Positions 5,996 to 15,220 are shown, counted from the first letter of the stretch. The stretch: 45,316 nt of DNA from Snowella sp. (GCA_003249095.1 QBMS01000019.1:1-45316), one strand, 5' to 3'. Notes: a model not told the origin generated them from the sequence alone. Made by a program: numbers and translations.

Positions 5996-8500
5996 ATGAT
6001 AAATATCAAAGAACCACAAACTGAGCTTACAAAACCCAAAATAGGGATTATTTTAGGAATTATTTGGTTAGTCAGTAATTTCTGCGATCGCCTCTGGTTG
6101 AGTTTAGATCAATCCGTTCCTGCCTGGGATCAAAGCAATCATTTAACTTATTCCCTGGAATATCTGCGAGCATTACAAAATCCTGATGTTTTCAATGGCG
6201 AATGGTGGCGACAGTTTTGGATGTTATCCACTAAATATCCTCCTTTGACCTATTTAGCCAGTGTTCCCTTTCAGCAAATTTGGGGTGTAGGTAATGATCA
6301 AGCTTTATTGACTAATTTTTTGTATAGTGCGGTTCTGATTTTCTCGGTTTATATTATTGGAAAAACGCTATTTAATGCAGAAATTGGTCTTTGGGGAGCC
6401 GCTTTTTCGGTACTGTTTCCCCGACTGTATCAGACTCGATTACAATTTTTATTAGATACGCCTTTATTAGTGTTAGCGATCGCCTGTTTTGCCTGTTTAA
6501 CTCTCTGGAAAACTGCCCAAAATCGACGAGAACAATGGCTTTATGCAATCTTATTTGGAATCTGTTTTGGATTAGGATTATTTACCAAGCAAAGTATTTT
6601 ATTTTATTTGATTGGCCCCGTAGCGTGGGTAAAAATTAGCTATTTAGGGAAGCGTCAATGGGAAAGATTTTTACAGCTTTTAGTTGGTTTTATTCTCTCT
6701 CTTTTTATTTGGTTTCCCTGGTATCGGACAAACTGGATCTATCTGTTTAGTACAGCCCAAAATTCTAATGCCATACCCGCCGCCTTAGAAGGTGATCCTG
6801 CGGTTAATACTTTAGCGGCTTGGACTTATTACGCGAAAGATTTACCCCTAGCGGCCTCCTGGGTTTTATTAATTGTTCCTTTAGTGGGTTTATTGCTACA
6901 TTTATTGGGACGTTTTCCGAATAGGGGATTACTCGTTGATGCTAAAAAAGCGTTTCCTGGCATTATTTGGTTAAGTGTTTTTTTCCTCAGTACCTACATC
7001 ATTTGTTCCGCTCTGTATAACAAAGATAGTCGTTATATTATTCCCTATTTACCCATTTTAGGGATCTTTTTAGCCTATTGTTTAACCCTCTGGCGCGGAC
7101 GTTGGCAGTTTGTGCGCTGGGGAACGTTGGCGATCGCCTTTGGGGTGATGATTATGAATCTATTCCCGATTCCGAATAGCGATCAATTGACCTTAGCCAT
7201 GAGTCCAGGGGTTTTATTTCGTCCCGACTTAGAAAAAACCGTTCCTAACGCAGAATTAATCGAAAAAACGATTCAAACAACCCCCTATCAAATTGCCAAT
7301 TTAGGAGTCATTCCCAATACCAGTTCGGTTAATCATAATACCCTTAATTATTTTGGAGCCTTAAGAAATTTTCAAGTTTATGGTCGAGAACTCGGAAATA
7401 CCCCAGAAACTGTCGCAGAAGATAGCCAAAATTTTGATTGGTTTATCACCCAAACAGGAGACAATGGATTTGCCAGGGAACCTCAATTAGAATTTGCGAA
7501 GAACTTGGCAAAAAATTCTAATTTTCAATCGGTTCAAAACTGGTTATTACCCGATAAAAATACCCTAGAACTTTATCATCGTCATAATCCATCGGTTGTT
7601 GTTAATCCTCTCAATAAAAACTTAGATAAAATTCAGCTTGACTTAGTGAGTGTGGCAGATAAAATTGCGGGGGAAAGACCCGTGAGTATTAATTATCAAT
7701 GGTCTGGCCCCTGGGAAAAATTAACCTCTGGTTTGGTTTTATTAACCTGGCGATCGCTAACTAATCCTGATGCTTTTTGGATTCATGATCATGCCATTGG
7801 TTTGGGTTCCTTAATCAGTCCAAAGGATACTGAAAAAAATCAAGTATTACAAGTAACTGAATCTACCGCGATGTTCCCTACGGGAAATTTACCAGAGGGA
7901 GAATATCAATTAGAAGCCACTTTTTTAGATTATCAAACAGGAAAAACAGAAGAGATTACTGTTCCAGAATTTAAAATTACTCTCGATCATAACACTCCTC
8001 AATTATCTGCTCCTAACCTAGATTTTGTGACCCAATTACGACAACTGGCGTTAAATTTACCCAAGGGAGTCAAGGGATTAGATCCCGTTTTTCGACAGGT
8101 GGACAGGCTGAATGTCTATGATCCAACTCAGGATTATCTTAAACAAGTGGATGTTTCTCTCGGTTATCGTCTTCAGGAAAAATCCAAAAATTCCGTTGAT
8201 TGGACGTATGCCCAGGTTCTCGCCAGGGTCTTACAACAAAATCCCCAAGCCGCGATCGCATCTCTACAATCCTTGGTCAAACTCGATCCGAATAATCCCT
8301 ACTCCCACGCCTATTTAGCCTTTGTTTATCTCTACGATTGGCAAGGAAGGGCGGCGGAAATTGCCCTAGAACCTGCTTTAAAATTAGCTCCTGATAATCT
8401 AGAAATTAATGCTCTCAAAGGAATTGCTTTGGTTATGCAGGGACGGTTTATCGGAGCTTGGCAAAGATTATCGCCACTTTTAGAGAAAAAATCTGCCTAA
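5996..8500 (+). CDS. GT39/ArnT-like glycosyltransferase with C-terminal TPRs
   Basis: An 834-residue polytopic protein. Residues about 15-410 hold some ten hydrophobic helices with the GT-C hallmark acidic residue in the first periplasmic loop (PAWDQSNH, Asp45), as in dolichyl-phosphate-mannose mannosyltransferase and ArnT relatives, which move a sugar from a polyprenyl-phosphate donor. Residues about 430-680 form a periplasmic region with beta-rich character, and about 735-830 contain TPR-like helices (NPQAAIASLQSLVKLDPNN). The last part is unusual for a GT39 enzyme and may bind a partner. The acceptor is unknown. It is a single gene flanked by divergent HepT/MntA and a small conserved gene. 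Confidence 0.8.
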   Translation: MINIKEPQTELTKPKIGIILGIIWLVSNFCDRLWLSLDQSVPAWDQSNHLTYSLEYLRALQNPDVFNGEWWRQFWMLSTKYPPLTYLASVPFQQIWGVGNDQALLTNFLYSAVLIFSVYIIGKTLFNAEIGLWGAAFSVLFPRLYQTRLQFLLDTPLLVLAIACFACLTLWKTAQNRREQWLYAILFGICFGLGLFTKQSILFYLIGPVAWVKISYLGKRQWERFLQLLVGFILSLFIWFPWYRTNWIYLFSTAQNSNAIPAALEGDPAVNTLAAWTYYAKDLPLAASWVLLIVPLVGLLLHLLGRFPNRGLLVDAKKAFPGIIWLSVFFLSTYIICSALYNKDSRYIIPYLPILGIFLAYCLTLWRGRWQFVRWGTLAIAFGVMIMNLFPIPNSDQLTLAMSPGVLFRPDLEKTVPNAELIEKTIQTTPYQIANLGVIPNTSSVNHNTLNYFGALRNFQVYGRELGNTPETVAEDSQNFDWFITQTGDNGFAREPQLEFAKNLAKNSNFQSVQNWLLPDKNTLELYHRHNPSVVVNPLNKNLDKIQLDLVSVADKIAGERPVSINYQWSGPWEKLTSGLVLLTWRSLTNPDAFWIHDHAIGLGSLISPKDTEKNQVLQVTESTAMFPTGNLPEGEYQLEATFLDYQTGKTEEITVPEFKITLDHNTPQLSAPNLDFVTQLRQLALNLPKGVKGLDPVFRQVDRLNVYDPTQDYLKQVDVSLGYRLQEKSKNSVDWTYAQVLARVLQQNPQAAIASLQSLVKLDPNNPYSHAYLAFVYLYDWQGRAAEIALEPALKLAPDNLEINALKGIALVMQGRFIGAWQRLSPLLEKKSA

Positions 8501-8609
8501 CTTGCTCAATAAAATCCATCTTGTCCAGGCGATCGCCCGAATCTCCCCAAATTAAATCGATATAATATACCCACAAGGCACGGCAAAGACGAAACTCGTT
8601 AGTAAAATC

Positions 8610-9116
8610 ATGAATCTTGGTTTGCAATATCCCCTTTTTGGCCCCGAAATTCAGTGTCCCCATTGTCGTCAGATGATCCCAGGATTGACCCTGACTGATA
8701 CCTATCTTTGCGATCGTCACGGCGCGTTTGAAGTGAATCCTGAGACGAAGGATTTGGTGCATCTCCAATCGGGCAGACATTGGCGTTTTTGGAAGGGGGA
8801 ATGGTATCGTCAACACACCCATCCCGATGGCATTCGGTTTGAAATCCACGAAGCTCTAGACCGCCTTTATACCGAGGGTTATCGAGCGACGAAGGTGGTG
8901 ATTGCGGAGCGTTATAGAGCCTTGGTCAATGCCTATCTAGAACGAAATTCTTCCTGGCGCGGCAATGAGGAAAATCCCATCCCCCGTCTCTATGGTTTGC
9001 CCGTAGAATTTAGTCCCGAAGGAAAAGATGCTCCTTGTTGGGATGTGATTAATTTTGATCTCGAAAAAGAGCCTGGTGTCCCTAAACGTTATCCCTATTT
9101 TCGATTGTTTGAGTAA
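8610..9116 (+). CDS. TIGR02652 family conserved cyanobacterial protein
   Basis: A 168-residue soluble protein that I recognise as the cyanobacterial TIGR02652 family, of unknown function. The N-terminal part has CPHC (Cys16, Cys19) and LCDRHG (Cys34, His37), which could form a small zinc site. The middle is rich in Trp and Arg (HWRFWKGEWYRQHTHPDG), and the C-terminus ends in a conserved-looking YPYFRLFE. The start ATG at 8610 fits the usual family length. It appears monocistronic, with about 100 bp on either side. Confidence 0.75.
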   Translation: MNLGLQYPLFGPEIQCPHCRQMIPGLTLTDTYLCDRHGAFEVNPETKDLVHLQSGRHWRFWKGEWYRQHTHPDGIRFEIHEALDRLYTEGYRATKVVIAERYRALVNAYLERNSSWRGNEENPIPRLYGLPVEFSPEGKDAPCWDVINFDLEKEPGVPKRYPYFRLFE

Positions 9117-9214
9117 TTTAATCTTCAGAGACAAGATTCAACGTTGCGATCGCATTCACCAAAAATAACATAGTAAGTTAAAATCTATCTAAATACTAGG
9201 AGGAAAGTCTAGTA

Positions 9215-9928
9215 ATGATCGCTCAATTACCAACTATTTATTATCCCGAAAGTGATGGAAAACCAATGGCAGATAATACGAAACAATTTCGCTGGATTCT
9301 GGTGATCGAGCAAAATTTAGATTGGCTCTATGCCCAAGATTCTGAGGTTTTTGTCGCAGGAGATTTGTTTTGGTATCCCGTTGAAGGACGTTCTAATATT
9401 GTGACGGCTCCTGATATTTTGGTCGTTTTCGGCAGACCCAAGGGAGATCGGGGTTCCTACAAACAGTGGGAAGAAGAAAATGTGGCTCCCCAGGTGGTTT
9501 TTGAGATTCTTTCGCCTTCTAACAGTAAAACGGAAATGGATAAAAAATTACTGTTCTATGACCGTTATGGAGTGATGGAATACTATATTTATGACCCCGA
9601 TCGCGACCAATTAGAGGGTTGGCTGAGGGGAGAAAATGGAAGCTTAGAAAGTATTGCAGAAATGCACGCTTGGGTCAGTCCCCGTTTGGGTATCCGCTTT
9701 GATCAATCGGAAGAAGAATTAAAAATTTATTGTCCCGATGGTACGCCCTTTCATTCCTACAATGAGGTTAATATCCTTTTGAAGGAAGAGCGACAACGGG
9801 TAGAAACAGAACAACAACGCGCCGAATTTGAAAAGCAACGTGCCGAATTTGAAAAACAACGCGCCGACGAAATGGAAGCTTTATTAAACCAATATCGCGC
9901 CCAGTTTGGGGATCTGAACCCTTCTTAG
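9215..9928 (+). CDS. Uma2-family (DUF820) PD-(D/E)XK nuclease-like protein
   Basis: A 237-residue protein of the Uma2/DUF820 family, abundant in cyanobacteria and with a predicted restriction-endonuclease-like fold. The core acidic residues sit in APDILVVF and VVFEILSPSN, followed by KLLFYDRYGVMEYYIYDP, typical of the family. The last 50 residues form a charged coiled coil with the unit RAEFEKQ repeated and variant copies before and after it. An AGGAGG ribosome site at 9198-9203 supports the start. The biological role of Uma2 proteins is unsettled; some are linked to mobile elements. Confidence 0.85.
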   Translation: MIAQLPTIYYPESDGKPMADNTKQFRWILVIEQNLDWLYAQDSEVFVAGDLFWYPVEGRSNIVTAPDILVVFGRPKGDRGSYKQWEEENVAPQVVFEILSPSNSKTEMDKKLLFYDRYGVMEYYIYDPDRDQLEGWLRGENGSLESIAEMHAWVSPRLGIRFDQSEEELKIYCPDGTPFHSYNEVNILLKEERQRVETEQQRAEFEKQRAEFEKQRADEMEALLNQYRAQFGDLNPS

Positions 9929-10007
9929 AGTTGTCTTAGAATTGATTAAGACTGTCGAGATCGCGTTTTTTCGTGTAAATTGTTCAAAAAAATCATTTTC
10001 AAACCCA

Positions 10008-10553
10008 ATGTTAGATCCTGATAAAGCAAATCTTGCCGTTAGTCTTCCCGATTGTTCCCAAGCCGCTTTCATTGCCCCTACGGCCTCCGTTATGGGACAG
10101 GTCACGATCGCTCCAGGAGTCAGTATTTGGTACAGTGCCGTTGTGCGGGGGGATGTGGAAAAAATTGAAATCGGAGCCTATAGCAATGTCCAGGACGGAG
10201 CTATTCTGCACGGCGATCCAGGTCAAGTCACTTTTTTAGGGGAATATGTCACCGTCGGTCATCGAGCGGTTATTCATGGGGCTCACATTGAAAAAGGATG
10301 TCTGATTGGTATTGGCGCAATTATCCTCAATGGGGTTCGGGTTGGCGGAGGTAGCATCATCGGAGCAGGATCAGTCGTCACGAAAGATGTCCAGGCGCGA
10401 TCGCTGATAATGGGAGTTCCTGGCAAGAAAATACGGGACGTTTCCGAAGAAGAAGCCCAGGAATTAATCAATCATGCCCAACGTTACGCCAAACTCGCTC
10501 TAGTTCATGCAGGGCAAGGAACCGATCTTGGATTCACAAGGGGGCAAGATTAA
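10008..10553 (+). CDS. Gamma-carbonic-anhydrase-like hexapeptide-repeat protein
   Basis: A 181-residue left-handed beta-helix protein of the gamma-class carbonic anhydrase family. Hexapeptide repeats run through residues 24-150. The three zinc-ligand positions are plausible at His68 (ILHGD), His85 and His90 (VGHRAVIHG). I chose the ATG at 10008; an upstream in-frame ATG at 9942 would add 22 residues poor in family character. The protein resembles the N-terminal domain of CcmM and stand-alone YrdA/PaaY-like proteins, so carbonic anhydrase activity is possible but not certain. It lies 63 bp upstream of psbY. Confidence 0.85.
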   Translation: MLDPDKANLAVSLPDCSQAAFIAPTASVMGQVTIAPGVSIWYSAVVRGDVEKIEIGAYSNVQDGAILHGDPGQVTFLGEYVTVGHRAVIHGAHIEKGCLIGIGAIILNGVRVGGGSIIGAGSVVTKDVQARSLIMGVPGKKIRDVSEEEAQELINHAQRYAKLALVHAGQGTDLGFTRGQD

Positions 10554-10616
10554 GTTATATATAATGAATAATGAAAAAATCTTAAATTTCTAGAACAAAT
10601 TCCGAGAGGTTAAACT

Positions 10617-10730
10617 ATGGATTGGCGTATTGTGATCGTTCTGAGTCCCCTAATCATCGCGGCTGCTTGGGCCCTTATTAATATCGGTGCGGCGGCTCTA
10701 CGGCAAGTTCAAGAAGTTTTAGACCGCTAA
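10617..10730 (+). CDS. psbY: Photosystem II protein Y
   Basis: A 37-residue single-helix membrane protein beginning MDWRIVIVLSPLIIAAAWAL and ending QVQEVLDR. The MDWR start, one transmembrane helix, the NIGAAALRQVQ-type tail and the length match PsbY, a peripheral low-mass subunit of photosystem II near cytochrome b559. A GAGAGG ribosome site lies at 10603-10609, shortly before the ATG at 10617. A good rho-independent terminator follows at 10760. The gene is easily missed by size-filtered gene calling. PsbY is dispensable in studied cyanobacteria. Confidence 0.85.
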   Translation: MDWRIVIVLSPLIIAAAWALINIGAAALRQVQEVLDR

Positions 10731-10759
10731 CGCGAAAATGTACTTTAATCCATAACTCA

Positions 10760-10800
10760 AAAACCGGCTGTTTAAACCAAAAAGGCAGTCGGTTTTCTGC
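10760..10800 (+). terminator. Rho-independent terminator after psbY
   Basis: An 11-bp stem pairs AAAACCGGCTG (10760-10770) with CAGTCGGTTTT (10786-10796), with one G-T wobble and a 15-base loop. The 3' arm ends in TTTT. It lies 30 bp downstream of the psbY stop. Confidence 0.75.
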
Positions 10801-10864
10801 TACTTTTACCCGAACTATTTTCAATGAGCAATTTTTATCTAAACGGATTGGTGGATGAGGTGTG

Positions 10865-11248
10865 ATGGACAAGGCCCTACAGTTTGTAATGATGCTAGGT
10901 GGCTTAATAGTGGCTAGTAGCGGGATTTTAATGATAATTACCAATCCAAGTCAACACGACTACGAAGTTTATGCGACGGATGCCCTATCATTTTATCTCA
11001 AGGATCGAGTCTGTACTCAAGCTTCTACGGATTTTGGGAGTTTTGTACAAAGCTACTGCAAAACCCTAGTGGACACGGGACAACCGCAAATTAAAACGAT
11101 CATCTCCACTGCCACGACTCAACACAATTTTTTGATTTTTAGTATTTATGAAACGGAACTCGCTCTACCCGCACCAATTCCCAGTTACGGTTTTCAGACT
11201 ATCGGGGTAATGCAAAATTTTTATACCTATCAAGCAGAGAAGTTATAG
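10865..11248 (+). CDS. DUF4359 family protein
   Basis: A 127-residue protein with one N-terminal hydrophobic segment (about residues 6-25), followed by ITNPSQHDYEVYATDAL and a region with two cysteines (DRVCTQAS, SYCKTLVD). This pattern matches the cyanobacterial DUF4359 family, thought to be membrane-anchored with an extracytoplasmic domain; function unknown. I chose the ATG at 10865 rather than the GTG one codon upstream. It is followed after 29 bp by the cupin gene, which may be cotranscribed. Confidence 0.75.
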   Translation: MDKALQFVMMLGGLIVASSGILMIITNPSQHDYEVYATDALSFYLKDRVCTQASTDFGSFVQSYCKTLVDTGQPQIKTIISTATTQHNFLIFSIYETELALPAPIPSYGFQTIGVMQNFYTYQAEKL

Positions 11249-11277
11249 AATGATTAGCATTATTTGGAGAAATAGCC

Positions 11278-11667
11278 ATGAACGATTCAGCCCGTCTCGA
11301 ACTTTCTAACAACTCTGAACAATTTTTAGAGACCGATCCTCACCAAACTCGGACTCCGCCCTGGGGAATGGTGACGATGTTGGAAGAAGGGGTACGCCAC
11401 CGCATTAATCGGATTGTGGTCAAGCCTGGTCAGCACATGAGTACCCAAATGCACTATCACCGTAGTGAACATTGGGTTGTGGTGTCGGGGACAGCTAGGG
11501 TTATTTGTAATGGGGTAGAAAAATTACTGAAGCAAAAAGAATCTACCTATGTACCGATGAATACGCCCCATCGTGTCGAAAATCCTGGGGTTATTGATCT
11601 GGTCATGATTGAGGTTCAAAATGGAGAATATTTAGGCGATGACGATATTGTTCGTTTTCCTGAATAG
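11278..11667 (+). CDS. Mannose-6-phosphate isomerase type II-like cupin
   Basis: A 129-residue single-domain cupin that resembles the C-terminal isomerase domain of bifunctional GDP-mannose pyrophosphorylase/phosphomannose isomerase. The metal-binding motif is present: His59 and His61 (MHYHRSEHW), a possible acidic/His65 position, and His98 in NTPHRVENPG. The start context PPWGMVTMLEEG is typical of the family. As a free-standing domain it could interconvert mannose-6-phosphate and fructose-6-phosphate, but the family also holds other sugar isomerases. The next gene starts 52 bp downstream. Confidence 0.85.
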   Translation: MNDSARLELSNNSEQFLETDPHQTRTPPWGMVTMLEEGVRHRINRIVVKPGQHMSTQMHYHRSEHWVVVSGTARVICNGVEKLLKQKESTYVPMNTPHRVENPGVIDLVMIEVQNGEYLGDDDIVRFPE

Positions 11668-11719
11668 CAGTCCTCGATTTTTTCCTTTCACGACTACCGC
11701 TAAAACTATTGGTAAGATA

Positions 11720-11995
11720 ATGCAGTTAATTTTTTACAGTAAGCCAGGCTGCCATTTGTGTGAGGGGCTTTATGAAAAGTTGCAACAGGTGCAGTCGTTA
11801 GCTCTGGAAATTGAAGTGCGCGATATCACCACTCGCGAGGATTGGTTTAATCTCTATCAGTATGAAATTCCTGTGATTTGTCAGCGTTTGGCAGATAAAG
11901 AACAACCTTTACCGCGTCTTTCTCCCCGTGCTTCAATTCAGCAGGTAGAAAAGATGTTAATTCAGCTTTCCCAAAATCAATCAGGGAAACCCTAA
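11720..11995 (+). CDS. Glutaredoxin-family (DUF836) thiol protein
   Basis: A 91-residue thioredoxin-fold protein starting MQLIFYSKPGCHLCEG with a CHLC active site (Cys11, Cys14). The cis-proline region is YEIPVICQ. Short glutaredoxin-like proteins of this DUF836 type are common in cyanobacteria; the client is not known. I chose the ATG at 11720, because the longer reading (from 11639) overlaps the cupin gene in another frame and adds a region without thioredoxin character. Confidence 0.8.
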   Translation: MQLIFYSKPGCHLCEGLYEKLQQVQSLALEIEVRDITTREDWFNLYQYEIPVICQRLADKEQPLPRLSPRASIQQVEKMLIQLSQNQSGKP

Positions 11996-12109
11996 CCCCG
12001 TTAGTTGATTGTTTACACATTAGAAGTAAAGCTGAAAAAAATTAAACATTTTGAGAATTTAATCGATTCTTATGTCAGGCTTGAAAAAGTCCTTTTTTCC
12101 TCTTTTTCC

Positions 12110-13012
12110 ATGACCAAAAATCTTAAGTACGCTTATTTTCCTGGCTGTGTTGCCCAGGGAGCCTGCCGCGAGTTATCCCAATCTACCGCCGCTCTGACTC
12201 AAGCCCTCGGCATTGAACTGATTGAACTCAAAAAAGCCTCCTGTTGTGGATCAGGCACTCTTAAAGAAGATTCGCAGTTATTGGAAGATACGGTGAATGC
12301 CCGCAATATTGCCTTGGCCGAATCCCTGAATTTGCCGCTTTTGACCCACTGTAGTACCTGTCAGGGCGTAATTGGTCATGTAGATGAACGCCTCAAGGAC
12401 GCAAAAATTAATGATCCTGAGTATTTCGATAAAGTCAACGGCTATTTACAAAAAGAAAATTGCTCTCCCTATCAAGGTTCGACAGAAGTTAAACATATTC
12501 TCTGGGCTTTGGTCGGAGATTATGGTTTAGATGAATTGCAAAAACGGGTGACGCGATCGCTGTCGGGATTAAATTGTGCGGCGTTTTATGGGTGTTATTT
12601 ATTAAGAGCGCAAAAATCCATTCCCTTTGATGACCCGATCGCGCCTGAGTCGATGGAAAATGTTTTTCGGGCAGTGGGAGCCAATGCCATTTATTATGGT
12701 GGACGGACTCAATGTTGCGGTTGGCCCGTTTCTAGTTATGCCACAACCGAATCCTTTCGTTTAGCAGGTGGCCATCTCCAAGACGCGATCGCCGCAGGAG
12801 CCGATTGTTTAGTCACGCCTTGCCCCCTTTGTCATTTGCAATTAGATTCTCGACAGCCCGAAATCTCCAAAATGTTAGAGAAACCTCTAGCTTTACCCGT
12901 TCTACATTTACCTCAATTGGTAGCCCTAGCTCTGGGGGTAGAACCTGAAAAATTAGGCTTAGACCGTCACGTGGTTTCGACTCGTCCCCTTTTGAAAAAA
13001 TTAGGCTTTTAA
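12110..13012 (+). CDS. HdrB-like Fe-S protein with two CCG domains
   Basis: A 300-residue protein of the heterodisulfide reductase subunit B family. It has two cysteine-rich CCG domains: the first with Cys13, Cys45-Cys46-Gly and CSTC (Cys81, Cys84), the second with YGCYLL, QCCGWP and CPLC. Such domains hold a non-cubane [4Fe-4S] cluster or zinc and handle disulfides or quinone-linked electron transfer; the same domain forms the membrane-anchor-like subunit SdhE of some succinate dehydrogenases. The ATG at 12110 matches the family start (LKYAYFPGC near the N-terminus). The gene converges with the FTR1 gene, leaving only 8 bp between stops. Confidence 0.85.
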   Translation: MTKNLKYAYFPGCVAQGACRELSQSTAALTQALGIELIELKKASCCGSGTLKEDSQLLEDTVNARNIALAESLNLPLLTHCSTCQGVIGHVDERLKDAKINDPEYFDKVNGYLQKENCSPYQGSTEVKHILWALVGDYGLDELQKRVTRSLSGLNCAAFYGCYLLRAQKSIPFDDPIAPESMENVFRAVGANAIYYGGRTQCCGWPVSSYATTESFRLAGGHLQDAIAAGADCLVTPCPLCHLQLDSRQPEISKMLEKPLALPVLHLPQLVALALGVEPEKLGLDRHVVSTRPLLKKLGF

Positions 13013-13020
13013 GTTTTCAA

Positions 13021-13992
13021 TTAGTTTCGCAAGGCCCATAATTTTCTGAGATTTTTCAGGGGTTGCAAAGAAAAAATCACCCGCCCCGATAAACTTTGGA
13101 AAAAGATACCGCCCACTGTGATTAAAAAGACTCCGTAGCTAAGGGCTTGAACCACATAAAGTCTTTGGGTATAACCCAATAGGGAGCTAAAAATAATCCC
13201 TGGAAAGCGGTCATCAGGTAATACTTTGCTAAAGTTCCAGACCAACGGGCCGAGGATACAATCTCGGTCTAAGGGTTTGGCAAAGGCTTCATAGTAAAAA
13301 CAAAGAGACTCGGATTGGCGATCCATTTGGGCTAAGGCGTGAACGGCGGTGTCCAAGTTTCCTAATGCTTTAACAACCAACCCGCCAATAATGAGCAGTA
13401 AAAAAACGCCCATCACTTTGAAAAATAGCCGAATATTTAACTTAACGCCCCATTTGAATAACAAAATACCAATACCCGATGCCACTCCGATCCCCGCGAT
13501 CGCGCCCAGGGCGGGAATAAATCCCTGTTGAAATTTAGCCGCAATAAATAAAACTGTTTCAAAACCTTCTCGTACTACCGCGAGAAAAATTAGAGTAAAA
13601 ATCGCCCAACCGCCCCCAAAATCCTGTTTTAATAACTTTCTTAAATTTCCTTCTACCTGTTCTCGCATTTGCTTAGCCTGGCGAGTCATCCAGAGCAACA
13701 TCCAACTCAGCATCGCCACGGCCATCAAACTAAAACTGGCTTCTAACAAGAGTTCAATCACAGGCGCATATTTTTGATTCGCGGTCGATAAATCCTGAAT
13801 CAACCAACTAAAAAACAGCCCAATCATCGCACTCGCAATAATTCCCGCCGTAATTCCGCCATACACCCACTTGGTTAAATGCCTCTGACCTGCTTTTTTC
13901 AGATAAGCAACCACAATTCCCACCACCAGGGCCGCTTCGACCCCTTCCCGTAGGGTAATAATAAAAGTGGGCAGGACGACACTATAATCCAT
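13021..13992 (-). CDS. FTR1-family iron permease
   Basis: A 323-residue membrane protein with about seven hydrophobic helices and the two REXXE iron motifs of the Ftr1/EfeU family: REGVE at residues 15-19 and REGFE in helix 4. It transports ferric iron, usually delivered by an oxidase partner. A large extracytoplasmic loop (about 220-275) contains DRDCILGPLVW. The ATG lies 1 bp after the reconstructed stop of the upstream lipoprotein gene, so the two are translationally coupled. Together with the multicopper oxidase upstream this forms an oxidase-permease pair like yeast Fet3-Ftr1. Confidence 0.88.
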   Translation of the reverse strand: MDYSVVLPTFIITLREGVEAALVVGIVVAYLKKAGQRHLTKWVYGGITAGIIASAMIGLFFSWLIQDLSTANQKYAPVIELLLEASFSLMAVAMLSWMLLWMTRQAKQMREQVEGNLRKLLKQDFGGGWAIFTLIFLAVVREGFETVLFIAAKFQQGFIPALGAIAGIGVASGIGILLFKWGVKLNIRLFFKVMGVFLLLIIGGLVVKALGNLDTAVHALAQMDRQSESLCFYYEAFAKPLDRDCILGPLVWNFSKVLPDDRFPGIIFSSLLGYTQRLYVVQALSYGVFLITVGGIFFQSLSGRVIFSLQPLKNLRKLWALRN

Positions 13993-13993
13993 G

Positions 13994-14999
13994 TTATTTC
14001 TCCGCTAAGGGTTTACTGGTTGTTTCGATCGCTTTAATCAGTTCTGTCACCTGTTGGGGCGTTTTGACAGGAGCGGAAGGAGGCAAGGCAGAGGGCCAAA
14101 CTTTTTTTCAAAATAATAAAATTGGCTTGAATCGATTTGTCACCCGCGCTATTAGCTTTTTTAATTTGCGGCGCAATGCTCTGATAAAGTTGATCGGCAT
14201 AAATCACAAAACCCCGTGAATCTTGATATTCAATCGGAGCCCCAATTTTTCCCTTCGACACCGAGGCTCCATATTCCGAATTAGCCGTATCTAAAAGGCC
14301 ATTGATGACGGGCAAGATAAATCCTGGAGATTGACGTTCTTTTTCAGGTAAGACCGCGATCGCGTTATCAATGGCTTGCATTGAAGTTTTAAAAGCCGTA
14401 TCAACCTTTGCCTTATCTTTTCCGCCCGCTTTCACTAAATTTTGTAGAGAAATTAAATTCGTTTTAAACTCACTCACCTTGCGCTCATTCAATTGATCTT
14501 CCACATCAGCATAAATTTCTTCGATGGGATGGCCAATATGGGGTTCAGCTTGCTCTGGCTTATTTTGGGCTAACAGTTCCTGGGCGACCAACAGATGTCC
14601 CTTCATCAGCCCCAATTTAATCATGTAATCAATATCTTTGGCTTCTCCTTCTAAAACGATATCCTCGACCGTAATCGTGTCTTTGATTTGGTCTAATTGT
14701 TCTTGAGTCAATACATTTTTAGAAACCAGTTCTTCAATGGAACCGTAGGGCCGACTGGCCTGAATTTTATTCGATAAAGCGGGAATCCCCAATTTTGCTT
14801 CTAATTTATCTAATTGGGACAAAATCGCATTATTTATATTAATTTTAGTCTCCATGCTGTGAGACATTCCCGCGTTGTTTGAAGCGATCGGACTCGGCGC
14901 GATCGCAGAAGGAGCAGGAGACTTATTCTCATTACACGCATTGAGAACCAATATATTGACCAAAATAGCCAGAAAATATAAATATCGATATTTTTTCAT
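13994..14999 (-). CDS. HhH-domain lipoprotein of the iron locus, 3' end frameshifted
   Basis: The protein has a lipoprotein signal (lipobox LNAC, Cys22), a Ser/Pro linker, a ComEA-like helix-hairpin-helix domain at about residues 52-105, and a helical C-terminal domain. As read, the frame ends at 14034 with an out-of-character tail (SLALCLASF...). Removing one A from the run of seven at 14102-14108 gives a family-like ending, KKVWPSALPPSAPVKTPQQV through TSKPLAEK, with a TAA at 13994-13996, 1 bp before the FTR1 ATG. I therefore annotate the gene to 13994. The cause may be a sequencing error, a real mutation or slippage. It probably works outside the membrane with FTR1 in iron delivery. Confidence 0.75.
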
Positions 15000-15141
15000 T
15001 ACTTTTATTGAAATCTAGACACTTTACCGCAGAATTTCTCGCAGGTCGTTAGATTATTATTGCAAAAGATTACTAATAAGATTATCACATCAAGAGGTTA
15101 TTGAGAAAAGATCACATTAAGATTTCAATATAAAAAATCCA

Positions 15142-15220
15142 GTAGGGGCGAATGGCGTTCGCCCTTGACTTTTAAATTAATGATTCGCCCTTTAAATTAA
15201 AGAATTTCGTTTACCCTTTA
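15142..15220. repeat. Hairpin and short tandem repeats between oxidase and lipoprotein genes
   Basis: The 226-bp gap between two minus-strand genes holds an inverted repeat GGGCGAA (15146-15152) / TTCGCCC (15158-15164) with a 5-base loop, of the 'GTAGGGGCGAATGGC' type scattered in cyanobacterial genomes. It is followed by three imperfect copies of TTTAAATTAA-like units, two of them as CCCTTTAAATT. It has no long T tract, so it may be a dispersed repeat rather than a terminator. Confidence 0.6.

Noticed and set aside
9884-10239. Several ORFs overlapping the gamma-CA start on both strands
   Set aside because: Shadow frames; the hexapeptide-repeat frame explains the region.
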